From Acinetobacter sp. WCHA55 (GTDB lineage: Bacteria > Pseudomonadota > Gammaproteobacteria > Pseudomonadales > Moraxellaceae), in contig NZ_CP032286.1 of NCBI RefSeq assembly GCF_002165305.2, positions 2,852,001 through 2,916,000 of the forward strand: a stretch of 64,000 bases of DNA, in the 5' to 3' direction. A program made the position numbers and the translations under genes. How positions within the stretch are numbered: position 1 is the stretch's first letter; every line of letters begins with the position of its first letter. Positions 54,062-63,178 of this stretch are shown here, piece by piece. The notes beneath the pieces are model-generated. The model ran no database searches. It was not told where the DNA came from and worked only from the letters and a program-made list of their open reading frames with translations.

Positions 54062-55078
54062 ATGATTGGCGCATTGATGCTCGACATCGCAGGCACAGAA
54101 CTTACTCAAGAAGATATTGCACTATTACAAGCACCGCAAGTCGGTGGCATGATTTTATTTGGACGAAATATTGAATCTCCTGCCCAAGTTCGCGCCCTCA
54201 CTGACCACATGCGCAGAATTCGTCCTGATATTTTGATTGCTGTCGATCAAGAAGGTGGACGTGTGCAACGCTTAAAACAGGGTTTTAGCCTACTCCCTGC
54301 TATGGGCAAGTTTGGCGAGCTATTCTTAAGCGAACCTGAAAAAGCTTTAAACTTGGCTGAACAATCTGGTTGGTTGATGGCGACAGAAGTTCTTGCCGTC
54401 GGTATCGACTTTAGCTTTGCCCCTGTACTCGATTTAAATGACATCAGTGATGTGATTGGTGACCGTGGCTTTGCCAAAAATATTCAAGACATCGTACCGC
54501 TGGCCAGTGCGTTCCTAAAAGGGATGAAAGCCGCGGGCATGGCATCGACAGGCAAACATTTCCCTGGTCATGGTTCTGTCAAAGCAGACTCGCATGTTGC
54601 AGCAGCCATCGACTCACGCACGTATGATGAAATTTATGCCAAAGATATGCAGACTTTTATCAAACTGATGCCACAGTTAGACGCACTCATGCCTGCACAT
54701 GTGATTTATAACCAAGTCGATCCAAACCCAGCAGGTTTTTCACCGTACTGGATTCAAACTGTGCTACGTCAGCAACTGGGCTTTGATGGTGTCTTATTCT
54801 CAGATGATTTAAGCATGCAAGCCGCATGTGTTGCGGGTGGAGCCGATGCACGCATTCAAGCTGCACTCCATGCAGGCTGTGACATGGGACTTGTGTGTAA
54901 TGACCGAGCAGCCGCATGCGTGGCTTTGGATGGAATTAGTCAACTGGCGCTACCAAACCAAGCTCGCTTAGAACGCATGCGTGGTCAGATTCCAAATATT
55001 AGCGTTCAGTCGAAGCTGCATTTAGGTGAAGACTGGGCTAAAATACGTGACCGCGTGGAAGTGTTTAGATTAAGTTAA
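54062..55078 (+). CDS. nagZ: Beta-N-acetylhexosaminidase NagZ
   Basis: Glycoside hydrolase family 3 enzyme of 338 residues, the normal short form. It removes GlcNAc from anhydro-muropeptides in the cytoplasm during cell-wall recycling. Motifs: GGMILFGRNIESPAQVRALT, AVDQEGGRVQRLK, VGIDFSFAPVLDL, STGKHFPGHGSVKADSHVA (catalytic His/Asp loop) and GVLFSDDLSMQAA with the nucleophile Asp. No signal peptide. A GGACATC hairpin terminator follows. NagZ products feed the AmpC-inducing pathway. Confidence 0.95.
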   Translation: MIGALMLDIAGTELTQEDIALLQAPQVGGMILFGRNIESPAQVRALTDHMRRIRPDILIAVDQEGGRVQRLKQGFSLLPAMGKFGELFLSEPEKALNLAEQSGWLMATEVLAVGIDFSFAPVLDLNDISDVIGDRGFAKNIQDIVPLASAFLKGMKAAGMASTGKHFPGHGSVKADSHVAAAIDSRTYDEIYAKDMQTFIKLMPQLDALMPAHVIYNQVDPNPAGFSPYWIQTVLRQQLGFDGVLFSDDLSMQAACVAGGADARIQAALHAGCDMGLVCNDRAAACVALDGISQLALPNQARLERMRGQIPNISVQSKLHLGEDWAKIRDRVEVFRLS

Positions 55079-55120
55079 GCACTTCATCTTTGACCATTTC
55101 AACCACAATATTTCGGACAA

Positions 55121-55146
55121 AGGGACATCACAAGATGTCCTTTTTT
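55121..55146 (+). terminator. Rho-independent terminator after nagZ
   Basis: GGACATC-ACAA-GATGTCC followed by TTTTTTC, about 45 bases after the nagZ stop codon. Confidence 0.85.
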
Positions 55147-55236
55147 CATTATGATAAACTCAAAATAAATCAACAGGCTTGCTCGACCTTGCCCAAACAA
55201 CAACGCTAAAACAACAAAATATCAGGTACGGATACC

Positions 55237-56109
55237 ATGACAGATGCTTTATCGGCTCATCGCCATATCTCTTTTACGGCTCACTATACAGGCTATATTT
55301 GGTATAGCATGGGCATCTCACATCCTGTATTTGCCACCCGCAAAGGGAAGTTTTTGGCCAAACTGGTACATCCACTCGAAAGTTGGGCCGAGAAACATGT
55401 CGGTGGCAGCATGCGCACCACCTTAAAACAGCGTCATCAAATGATTGATGACCACCTCAGCATGCTGATACAACAGTATCCAAACTTACAAGTTTTAGAA
55501 ATTGCCAGTGGTCTATCCCCACGCGGCTGGAGCTTTCGCCAGCAGTATCCTGAAATTGACTATCGTGAACTCGACTTACCTGACATGGCGCAAATCAAAA
55601 CTCAGGCCTTACAACAGATCGATCAGACCAGTCCAGCAGTGCTGTCTGCCGACTTATTTAGCGCAGATTTTGCCCGTGCTTTTGAGGTGTTTGACCCTAA
55701 CCTTCCACTGGTGGTGGTGAGTGAAGGTTTGATCAACTACTTTAGTAAAGACATGCTCGCTCAACTGCTGCAAGGCATTGTCCAATACGGACAGCAGTTT
55801 AATCAGTTATATTATCTAACTGACCTCTACCCAGAACCTGTAAAAAATAAGCTCGCTAACTTTATCTGGAGCAGTAGCAGACTTTTAAAATGGATGTCCC
55901 GAAGCGCATTTGGCTTTCACTTTGTCAGTCCATCCGAAGCAGCTCAATTTTTCAAACAAGCAGGCTTTCATACTGTGACTGTTCACCAACCCACTTTAGC
56001 TTTTAACAGAACTCAGTCCGACACTTCAAATTTAGATCAGCAGGATCACTTAGGCGACTTAGTCTGGTTGGTACATAGCCAATGGCAAACAGCCAATCAA
56101 ACAAAGTAA
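55237..56109 (+). CDS. Class I SAM-dependent methyltransferase (LCMT-like)
   Basis: A 290-residue protein with the SAM-binding motif VLEIASGLSPRGWSFRQQYP near residue 87 and the acidic residue in YRELDLPDM. LVVVSEGLINYFSKDMLAQL is typical of the leucine carboxyl methyltransferase-like group. The N-terminus (HRHISFTAHYTGYIWYSMGI) resembles small-molecule O-methyltransferases. No signal peptide. The substrate is unknown. It lies between nagZ and a convergent hydrolase gene and is bounded by terminators on both sides. Confidence 0.8.
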   Translation: MTDALSAHRHISFTAHYTGYIWYSMGISHPVFATRKGKFLAKLVHPLESWAEKHVGGSMRTTLKQRHQMIDDHLSMLIQQYPNLQVLEIASGLSPRGWSFRQQYPEIDYRELDLPDMAQIKTQALQQIDQTSPAVLSADLFSADFARAFEVFDPNLPLVVVSEGLINYFSKDMLAQLLQGIVQYGQQFNQLYYLTDLYPEPVKNKLANFIWSSSRLLKWMSRSAFGFHFVSPSEAAQFFKQAGFHTVTVHQPTLAFNRTQSDTSNLDQQDHLGDLVWLVHSQWQTANQTK

Positions 56110-56130
56110 CAACCTTAAGTCCAAACCATA

Positions 56131-56161
56131 AAAAAACAGCGATAACACGCTGTTTTTTTTT
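56131..56161. terminator. Bidirectional terminator
   Basis: AAAAAACAGCG and CGCTGTTTTTTTT flank a six-base loop between the convergent methyltransferase and hydrolase genes; A and T runs on both sides allow both directions. Confidence 0.85.
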
Positions 56162-56175
56162 GTTTTTAAATTCAA

Positions 56176-57507
56176 TTAACTTACAGCTTCAAGCAACGTC
56201 TGTTCTTGTTTTTGACGCTTAACAAAGCGAAGCAGTCGCTCCGCGAGTTCAAAACTACCATGTTTAAACAAAGCACGAATATGCAGCCCATCTTCGGCAA
56301 AAATTAAACATTCAATCTGAAATGCGCCTTCTTCATCACTCAAGTGTAAAGCCAAATCACGTGGATATTCAGCCGCGACAGAAACCCAGTCTGACTCAAA
56401 ACGTAAAAGCACTCCAAAGTAGTTCAAATCCACCACTTCTGTCGCAATCACCAAATCCGAATGGCGATAGCTTAAAAAAGTTTCAGGGTGTTGAATCTGA
56501 ACCCGCTCTTCTCCCCGGCGCTCCATATCTAGCATTTGTGCTCGACTAAATGGAATAATCCCTTCTAGATGCTGAATGGGCTCGTCCTTCAGAAATGTTG
56601 CAAACAAGTGCATAGTTTCTTTACGGCGTTGTAGCTGTGGCACATGGTCTGCATTGGCAATTTGCGCATATTCCATGTCAGGACATTGCAGCGCAAAATT
56701 GGCATTTTCATGTGGCAAGGTAAAACTATCATATTGGCCACAGGCCACCAAGACTTTGCACTGCGGAATCGGCACATCGGTGAGGCGAAGCAAACGATTA
56801 CAGTTGATTTCATAACGCTCTTGTTCTGTTGCGGTAAACTCTGCCATCTGTCTGAAGAACAAACGCTTAGCTGTAGGCGACATTTTGGTTTTATCCATTT
56901 TGGCATGATTGACCAGATACAAAATCACGGCCTGACCAAACTCATCCATGCGTTGTTCACGCATTAGATGTAACGATTCCTCCAGTAACATCCGCCAGCT
57001 TTTACGGGTCTTTTGCATCACACCCATTAAAATCATACGGTCAATCAGCTCTGGTCGTTGATCGGCCAGACAAGATGCCACCACTGAACCCAGTGACATC
57101 CCCATCACTGAAACTTTTTCTAATCCTTCAATGTCTAACCAAACGCCAAGCATTTTCGCGAGATCACCCAGTTCTAAAGTGCCCGCAGACAAGCCTGTAT
57201 CGATATTACGAATTTGTTGATTGGCGCCCATTGAAGGCAGATCAATCAGGATAATCGGACCAGCATCGAGCAGTTGTTCAACGCAGTATTTATAGGAGTT
57301 AAAGTTTTGAAATGCCCCGCCAATAATCACGATAGGCGTACGATGGAATGACTCTGGTTGAGCAATCGCCATGTATTCGACTTTCCAGCCCTCAATCCAT
57401 GTGGTTCGTGCAGGTTCTTTAAAGCTGTTACGATGGTAAACATCAAAAAAACCTAAGCGTAAAGTCGCGTCATCTAGCTCCGCATCCATTTGAATCATAG
57501 AATTCAT
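56176..57507 (-). CDS. Alpha/beta hydrolase with a C-terminal PilZ-like region
   Basis: About 443 residues. The ATG at 57507 (MNSMIQMDAELDDATLRLGF) is chosen because AAGGAAC precedes it; the frame is open further upstream. An alpha/beta hydrolase domain has PIVIIGGAFQNFNSYKYCVE (oxyanion region), IILIDLPSMGANQ, the nucleophile elbow VSVMGMSLGSVVAS and a late His in NADHVPQLQRR. It resembles RhlA-type acyltransferases or hydrolases. The C-terminal 100 or so residues (ERRGEERVQIQHPETFLSYR, then VDLNYFGVLLRFESDW) have a PilZ-like start, R-x4-R followed by D-x-N-x-x-G. Binding of cyclic di-GMP is possible but inferred. The substrate is unknown. Confidence 0.78.
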   Translation of the reverse strand: MNSMIQMDAELDDATLRLGFFDVYHRNSFKEPARTTWIEGWKVEYMAIAQPESFHRTPIVIIGGAFQNFNSYKYCVEQLLDAGPIILIDLPSMGANQQIRNIDTGLSAGTLELGDLAKMLGVWLDIEGLEKVSVMGMSLGSVVASCLADQRPELIDRMILMGVMQKTRKSWRMLLEESLHLMREQRMDEFGQAVILYLVNHAKMDKTKMSPTAKRLFFRQMAEFTATEQERYEINCNRLLRLTDVPIPQCKVLVACGQYDSFTLPHENANFALQCPDMEYAQIANADHVPQLQRRKETMHLFATFLKDEPIQHLEGIIPFSRAQMLDMERRGEERVQIQHPETFLSYRHSDLVIATEVVDLNYFGVLLRFESDWVSVAAEYPRDLALHLSDEEGAFQIECLIFAEDGLHIRALFKHGSFELAERLLRFVKRQKQEQTLLEAVS

Positions 57508-57813
57508 GTTCCTTCCCTCTACTCTTGCCTGTACTTTTTGTTTTGCAAGAAATGCACGATCACGTCTGTTAGTGGCAACAGGGTGTTCAGTGTTGTAATA
57601 ATTATGCAAGGACTTCATGTCCTAAAATTCATTCTATACAGAGCACTGTTTTGCACGCAACAGATTGTGTGACCGCTCATCATGTTTTAGATAAAAAACA
57701 ATTTCAAAATATGTATAAGTCCGCCTATATGCTGGATTTTTCATGTAGAGACTATGCGGTCGAGTGTTAGGCTGTTACTATCTTCTGTGAAATTTCTAAG
57801 TGATCAAACCGCT

Positions 57814-59079
57814 ATGCAAGAGTCGATTGAACAATATATGCAAACGGTAGGACAGCAAGCACGTCAAGCTTCTCGTATTTTGGCGCGTGCCTCTACCGAA
57901 ACTAAAAACAATGCGTTGTCAGCTATTTATACTGCTTTAGTCAATAGTGAACCCGCTATTTTAGCTGCGAACCAAGCAGATATGAACAAAGCGCACAGCA
58001 ACAACTTAGACAGTGCTTTACTTGATCGCTTAGAACTGTCTCCCGCACGCTTTAAAGGCATGTTGCAGGGCTTAAAAGATGTCATTAGCCTGAAAGATCC
58101 TGTCGGTGAAATCACCGATATGGCCTATCGTCCGTCAGGAATCCAGCTCGGTAAAATGCGCGTTCCTTTAGGTGTGGTTGGCATGATTTATGAGTCTCGC
58201 CCAAACGTGACCTTAGAAGCCGCGTCTTTAGCACTGAAGTCTGGCAATGCCATTATTTTACGTGGTGGTTCTGAAGCCCTCGAATCTAATAAAGCCATTG
58301 CTGAAGCCATTCAACGTGGTTTAAAACTGGCAGGTTTACCTGAACATGCGGTTCAAGTCATTAATACCGCAGACCGCGCAGCCGTGGGGCAACTGATTAC
58401 ACTCACTGAATTTGTTGATGTGATTGTTCCACGTGGAGGCAAAAGCCTGATTGAACGTATCAGCAATGAAGCCCGTGTCCCTGTGATTAAGCACTTGGAT
58501 GGGAACTGTCACGTTTATGTCGAAGCACAAGCTGACCTACAAAAAGCCCTACCGATTGCGCTCAATGCAAAAACTCACCGTTATGGTGTATGTAATGCAA
58601 TGGAAACTTTGCTGGTCGATGAAAAAGTCGCAGATGAGTTTTTACCACGTGTCGCTGAGCTCTACACTGAAAAACAAGTGGAATTGCGTGGCTGTGCTGA
58701 AACTCAGCGCATTTTAGGTTCAGACGTCAAAACAGCGACAGAAGAAGATTGGTACACCGAATATCTTGGTCCAATCTTGGCCGTGAAAGTGGTATCGGGT
58801 ATGGAAGAAGCAATTGAGCATATCAATAAATACGGCTCACATCATACCGATTCGATCATTACAGAAAACTACTCTCTAGCTCGTGAGTTCTTGGCTGCTG
58901 TTGATTCAAGCTCTGTCATGATCAATGCCTCGACCCGTTTTGCCGATGGTTTTGAATATGGCTTAGGTGCAGAAATTGGCATTTCAACTGATAAAATCCA
59001 TGCACGTGGACCAGTTGGATTAGAAGGCCTGACTTCACAAAAATGGATTGTATTTGGTGATGGTCAAATTCGCCAATAA
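57814..59079 (+). CDS. proA: Gamma-glutamyl phosphate reductase
   Basis: Second enzyme of proline synthesis: NADPH-dependent reduction of glutamyl-5-phosphate to the semialdehyde. About 421 residues from the ATG at 57814 ([20 protein letters not shown]), matching the usual ProA length; an upstream ATG at 57754 adds 20 unlikely residues. Family motifs: [59 protein letters not shown] and [15 protein letters not shown] with the catalytic Cys. [20 protein letters not shown] closes the fold. A terminator follows. proB is not in the window. Confidence 0.95.
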   Translation: MQESIEQYMQTVGQQARQASRILARASTETKNNALSAIYTALVNSEPAILAANQADMNKAHSNNLDSALLDRLELSPARFKGMLQGLKDVISLKDPVGEITDMAYRPSGIQLGKMRVPLGVVGMIYESRPNVTLEAASLALKSGNAIILRGGSEALESNKAIAEAIQRGLKLAGLPEHAVQVINTADRAAVGQLITLTEFVDVIVPRGGKSLIERISNEARVPVIKHLDGNCHVYVEAQADLQKALPIALNAKTHRYGVCNAMETLLVDEKVADEFLPRVAELYTEKQVELRGCAETQRILGSDVKTATEEDWYTEYLGPILAVKVVSGMEEAIEHINKYGSHHTDSIITENYSLAREFLAAVDSSSVMINASTRFADGFEYGLGAEIGISTDKIHARGPVGLEGLTSQKWIVFGDGQIRQ

Positions 59080-59106
59080 TCACTCCGACTGATATTTAGG
59101 TAAAAT

Positions 59107-59140
59107 GTTCAGCTCTCCAAGGAGGGCTGAGCATTTTTTA
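59107..59140 (+). terminator. Rho-independent terminator after proA
   Basis: TCAGCTCTCC-AA-GGAGGGCTGA with one G-U pair, followed by GCATTTTTTA, about 30 bases after the proA stop. Confidence 0.8.
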
Positions 59141-59188
59141 TATATGAACACTCTCTACCTCTGCGAAGCCTTAAACTTAAAGGAAATC

Positions 59189-59302
59189 ATGATTTTTTTG
59201 ATGGTCGCACTGATGGTCTATGTGATTATGTGTGGATCTAAAAATGAAATATCAAAAATAAACAGGAACGCCACAATATATTCAACTGCTTTCAGCAAAT
59301 AG
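59189..59302 (+). CDS. Possible small membrane protein, 37 residues
   Basis: AAAGGA stands five bases before the ATG of a short frame reading MIFLMVALMVYVIMCGSKNE and ending SKINRNATIYSTAFSK. One hydrophobic helix is followed by a polar tail, like known small membrane proteins. An in-frame ATG at 59144 would give a longer form without a ribosome-binding site. It sits between the proA terminator and ackA. No family is known to me; coding is plausible but not proven. Confidence 0.4.
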   Translation: MIFLMVALMVYVIMCGSKNEISKINRNATIYSTAFSK

Positions 59303-59557
59303 CGTGTTATTTTTATAGCGTTGGAGCTGCTGAATAATTCAGCATCATTTCATGAATAAATGAAAATCATGAACCGATAAATTTTAATTATTATTCATCA
59401 GACGGTCGATAGTGCTTAAGTCTAATCACCTAAAGTCTATCTTGGACTAAAAATATACACATGATACAACATAAAAAATGATCAAGATTGCATAAGAACG
59501 TACTGCATGAAGATCAGTTCTAGGACGGATAATTCAATTAGAATCAGGTATTAAAAC
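59303..59557. other. ackA upstream region
   Basis: About 250 bases of A+T-rich DNA without a gene. It should contain the ackA-pta promoter. I cannot fix a -10/-35 pair with confidence. Confidence 0.4.
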
Positions 59558-60775
59558 GTGTCTACATCAGTATTAGTAATTAACTGCGGATCTTCATCAA
59601 TCAAATATGCGCTCGTTTCTGAACGTCGTGAAGATCGTATTTTCGGTTTAGCTGAGAACTTAGGTTCTGCTGACGCTCGTATCAAAGGCATTACAGCGGG
59701 CGGGCAACCCCTTGAATTGTCTATTCCACATGCCGATCATGAAAAAGCATTGGAAACCATCTTAGAACGCCTTTCACATTATAACCCTCAAGCCATTGGT
59801 CACCGCGTGGTACATGGCGGTACATTGACCAAAGCTGAGCTTTTAACAGAAGAAATTGTAGAACGTATTCGTGCTGCAACACCACTTGCACCACTACACA
59901 ACCCTGCACACTTGGTTGGGATTGACGCCACGATGCGTTTATTCCCAGAGCTACCGCAAGTGGCTGTATTTGATACAGCATTCCACCAGACTATGCCTGC
60001 ACATGCTTACCGCTATGCTGTGCCAAAGTTCTTATATACTGAGCACAATGTCCGTCGCTATGGCTTCCATGGTACGAGCCATGCTTATGTGTCTGAACGC
60101 GGTTCAGAACTGGCAGGTAGCTTTAAGCAAGGGGGGTGGTTAACTGCACACTTGGGCAATGGTAGCTCTACTTGTGCGATTTGGAATGGGCAAAGTGTAG
60201 ATACCTCAATGGGTTTAACTCCACTTGAAGGTGTCGTGATGGGCACACGCAGTGGTGATGTCGATCCAAGCTTACATAGTTTCCTTGCCAATAACCTAGG
60301 CTGGGACATTTATAAAATTGATAAAATGTTGAATAGCCAATCGGGCTTACTCGGCCTGTCTGACCTTTCGAATGATATGCGTACTTTGATTGAAGCTTCG
60401 GAACAAGGCAATGAAGATGCGACTTTAGCCATTGAAGTGTTTTGCTACCGCCTCGCAAAGTCATTGGCTGCGCTGAGCTGTGGTCTACCACGTCTTGATG
60501 GCTTATTCTTCACGGGTGGTATTGGTGAGAACTCGGCATATATTCGTGAAAAAACAGTCGCTTTCCTACCACACTTTGGTTTTAACTTGAGTAAAGAAGC
60601 CAATGACAGTTTAAAGCGTGGTACTGAAGGTCGTATTGATACAGGTACAGGTCCACAAATTTGGGTTGTGCCGACGGATGAAGAAGGCCGTATTGCCAAA
60701 GAAACTGCATCCGTAGCCAATGAGGTGATTCAAACTGCTGCAAAAAAGTCTGAAGACAATGTAGCGATCGCTTAA
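59558..60775 (+). CDS. ackA: Acetate kinase
   Basis: A 405-residue cytoplasmic kinase making acetyl phosphate from acetate and ATP, or the reverse. It starts with GTG ([19 protein letters not shown]); INCGSSS is the family hallmark. [53 protein letters not shown] and [10 protein letters not shown] are all present. It is followed after about 55 bases by pta on the same strand without a terminator, the usual ackA-pta operon for acetate overflow and uptake. Confidence 0.96.
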   Translation: MSTSVLVINCGSSSIKYALVSERREDRIFGLAENLGSADARIKGITAGGQPLELSIPHADHEKALETILERLSHYNPQAIGHRVVHGGTLTKAELLTEEIVERIRAATPLAPLHNPAHLVGIDATMRLFPELPQVAVFDTAFHQTMPAHAYRYAVPKFLYTEHNVRRYGFHGTSHAYVSERGSELAGSFKQGGWLTAHLGNGSSTCAIWNGQSVDTSMGLTPLEGVVMGTRSGDVDPSLHSFLANNLGWDIYKIDKMLNSQSGLLGLSDLSNDMRTLIEASEQGNEDATLAIEVFCYRLAKSLAALSCGLPRLDGLFFTGGIGENSAYIREKTVAFLPHFGFNLSKEANDSLKRGTEGRIDTGTGPQIWVVPTDEEGRIAKETASVANEVIQTAAKKSEDNVAIA

Positions 60776-60830
60776 GCGGTCGTTACATTCACTCAAGTCT
60801 GTTTTAAATTCTTGTATGACGAATAAATAT

Positions 60831-62972
60831 ATGAAAACAATTTTACTTGTGCCGACTGGGGAAGGTGTAGGCTTAACATCAGCATGCCTAGGTTTGGTTT
60901 ATGCACTGGAATGCCAAGGTGTTAAAGCTGGCTTTTTAAAACCATTCTCTCAAGAACTCACGGCGGGCGCAGACCGTACAACGGCGCTCTACCACCATGT
61001 GTCTAAAAACGAAACTGTTGAACCCATTAATTATCACACTATTTTGCAGCAACTTAGCACAGGTGAAAATGATGAGTTACTTGAAGATGCAGTTCGCCTA
61101 CACCGCACCATTGCACGTAAGCATGACCTGATTATCGTTGAAGGTTTAGTCCCGAACAACCGTGATTCTTTTGCGTCTGAACTAAACGCGCAACTTGCCC
61201 AAGCGCTCGATGCTAAAGTGATCATCGTCAGCAATGCAGATATTAATAAACCAAGTGCGACGGCTGAGAAAATTGATAGCCAACTGCGCTACTTTGGCGG
61301 TGCCAGTTCAGAGCGAACCGCGGGCGTGTTATTGATGCGTACCAAGGGTTTGCCAGATGACTCGGCACATATTCCTGTGACGATTGACCCAAGTCTCCGT
61401 TTAGTTAGCGATACCAATAAGTTCATTATTGAACTCCAAAAGACCCATCCAAAACTCGGTTCAGACAAACTGCCAGTAATTGGTTTAGTTCCGTTTAGTA
61501 ATACGCTTAGCGTACCGCGTATGTCGGACTTAGCTGCGCATATTCAGGCAGAATGGATCAATCAAGGCGATGCAACACAACGTCGTGTATTACATAGCAG
61601 TTTAATTGCATCGAATATTGAGCACGAACTTCATAAGTTTGTCGCAGGTGAACTCATTATTAGTGCATCAGATCGTATTGATGTGCTATTAGCATCCAGC
61701 TTAGCTAGCAGTAACGGTATTCCACTGGCAGGTTTGGTACTGACTGAACACCATACGCCTAACGAGCAAGTGCTTGCGTTCTGCCAAGCAGCGATTAAGC
61801 AAGGCTTACCAATTTTACATACCCCGCTCAGTACGTTCGATACGGCACAGAGCTTAGCCAATCTCAGCAATGAAATTCCGGTCGATGATACTGAACGTGC
61901 TGAACAAGTCACTCGTTTTGTGTCGAGCCATATCAATGAAGAATGGTTAACGGCAATGTTGAATGGCTCGTACCAACCTCGCCTCTCACCTTCGGCCTTC
62001 CGCCATGAATTGGTACAAAAGTCGATTGCGGCGAAGAAACGCATCGTCCTACCTGAAGGCGATGAGCCACGTACAGTTCAAGCTGCGGCCATTTGCCAAT
62101 CTCGTGGTATTGCACACTGTATCTTATTGGCGAAACCAGAAGCTGTAGTAGAAGTGGCAAAAGCACGTGGTATTGAGCTTCCACATGACTTAGAAATTAT
62201 CGATCCAGATTTAATTCGTGAAAACTATGTCGAAAAAATGGTGGAACTGCGTAAAGGCAAACTGAACGAGCTGCAAGCGCGTGAACAACTGCAAGACACT
62301 GTCGTTATGGGCACCATGATGTTGGCGCTCGATCAAGTCGATGGTTTGGTTTCAGGTGCAATCCATACCACAGCCAATACTGTACGCCCAGCATTTCAAC
62401 TGATTAAAACAGCGCCTGAGTACTCACTGGTCTCTTCCGTATTCTTTATGTTGTTACCTGATGAAGTCTATGTTTATGGCGACTGTGCGATTAACCCAGA
62501 TCCAAACGCAGAACAACTCGCTGAAATCGCGATTCAATCGGCTGACTCAGCAAAAGCTTTTGGTTTAGACCCACGTATTGCAATGATCTCATACTCAACG
62601 GGTACCTCTGGTGCTGGTGCTGAAGTTGAAAAAGTCGCTGAGGCAACACGCATAGCGAAAGAACGTCGTCCTGATTTGTTGATTGATGGACCGCTTCAGT
62701 ACGATGCAGCATCGGTGGAAAGTGTTGGACGTTCGAAAGCGCCTGATTCTAAAGTTGCAGGTCGTGCAAATGTATTTATTTTCCCTGACTTAAACACAGG
62801 AAATACAACCTATAAAGCCGTACAACGCTCTGCAAATGTTGTGAGTGTGGGCCCAATGTTGCAAGGTTTGAATAAACCTGTAAATGATTTGTCTCGTGGC
62901 GCTTTGGTGGATGACATTGTGTTTACGATTGCACTGACTGCAATTCAAGCGGAACAGCAAGCAACTGCTTAA
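60831..62972 (+). CDS. pta: Phosphate acetyltransferase
   Basis: Long-type Pta of about 713 residues that interconverts acetyl-CoA and acetyl phosphate. The N-terminal P-loop/BioD-like domain begins MKTILLVPTGEGVGLTSACL; the DRTGG-type region is in the middle. The catalytic C-terminal domain starts near VQKSIAAKKRIVLPEGDEPR and contains VMGTMMLALDQVDGLVSGAI, TANTVRPAFQLIKT, MISYSTGTSGAG and FPDLNTGNTTYKAVQRSANV. The ATG at 60831 gives the canonical start; one five codons earlier (60816) is also possible. It forms an operon with ackA. Confidence 0.95.
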   Translation: MKTILLVPTGEGVGLTSACLGLVYALECQGVKAGFLKPFSQELTAGADRTTALYHHVSKNETVEPINYHTILQQLSTGENDELLEDAVRLHRTIARKHDLIIVEGLVPNNRDSFASELNAQLAQALDAKVIIVSNADINKPSATAEKIDSQLRYFGGASSERTAGVLLMRTKGLPDDSAHIPVTIDPSLRLVSDTNKFIIELQKTHPKLGSDKLPVIGLVPFSNTLSVPRMSDLAAHIQAEWINQGDATQRRVLHSSLIASNIEHELHKFVAGELIISASDRIDVLLASSLASSNGIPLAGLVLTEHHTPNEQVLAFCQAAIKQGLPILHTPLSTFDTAQSLANLSNEIPVDDTERAEQVTRFVSSHINEEWLTAMLNGSYQPRLSPSAFRHELVQKSIAAKKRIVLPEGDEPRTVQAAAICQSRGIAHCILLAKPEAVVEVAKARGIELPHDLEIIDPDLIRENYVEKMVELRKGKLNELQAREQLQDTVVMGTMMLALDQVDGLVSGAIHTTANTVRPAFQLIKTAPEYSLVSSVFFMLLPDEVYVYGDCAINPDPNAEQLAEIAIQSADSAKAFGLDPRIAMISYSTGTSGAGAEVEKVAEATRIAKERRPDLLIDGPLQYDAASVESVGRSKAPDSKVAGRANVFIFPDLNTGNTTYKAVQRSANVVSVGPMLQGLNKPVNDLSRGALVDDIVFTIALTAIQAEQQATA

Positions 62973-62983
62973 ATCGAGTTGAT

Positions 62984-63024
62984 ATGATCCAAACCATCCA
63001 GCTAAACAGTTGGGTGGTTTTTTT
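62984..63024 (+). terminator. Rho-independent terminator after pta
   Basis: AAACCATCCAGC and GTTGGGTGGTTT pair with a few G-U pairs around a short loop, followed by eight or more T. It closes the ackA-pta transcript. Confidence 0.85.
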
Positions 63025-63178
63025 TATTTTATAGCGCATAACAATATGAAGCCAAAGCTTAACTGCTTTATATTTATGGGCATAATCAGAACACAGAAAA
63101 ATGGTAAGACTTTACTTTTCAGATACTTAAACAATATACTCAAGCCATATAATTAAATTCTAAATCATTGGTCTCATA

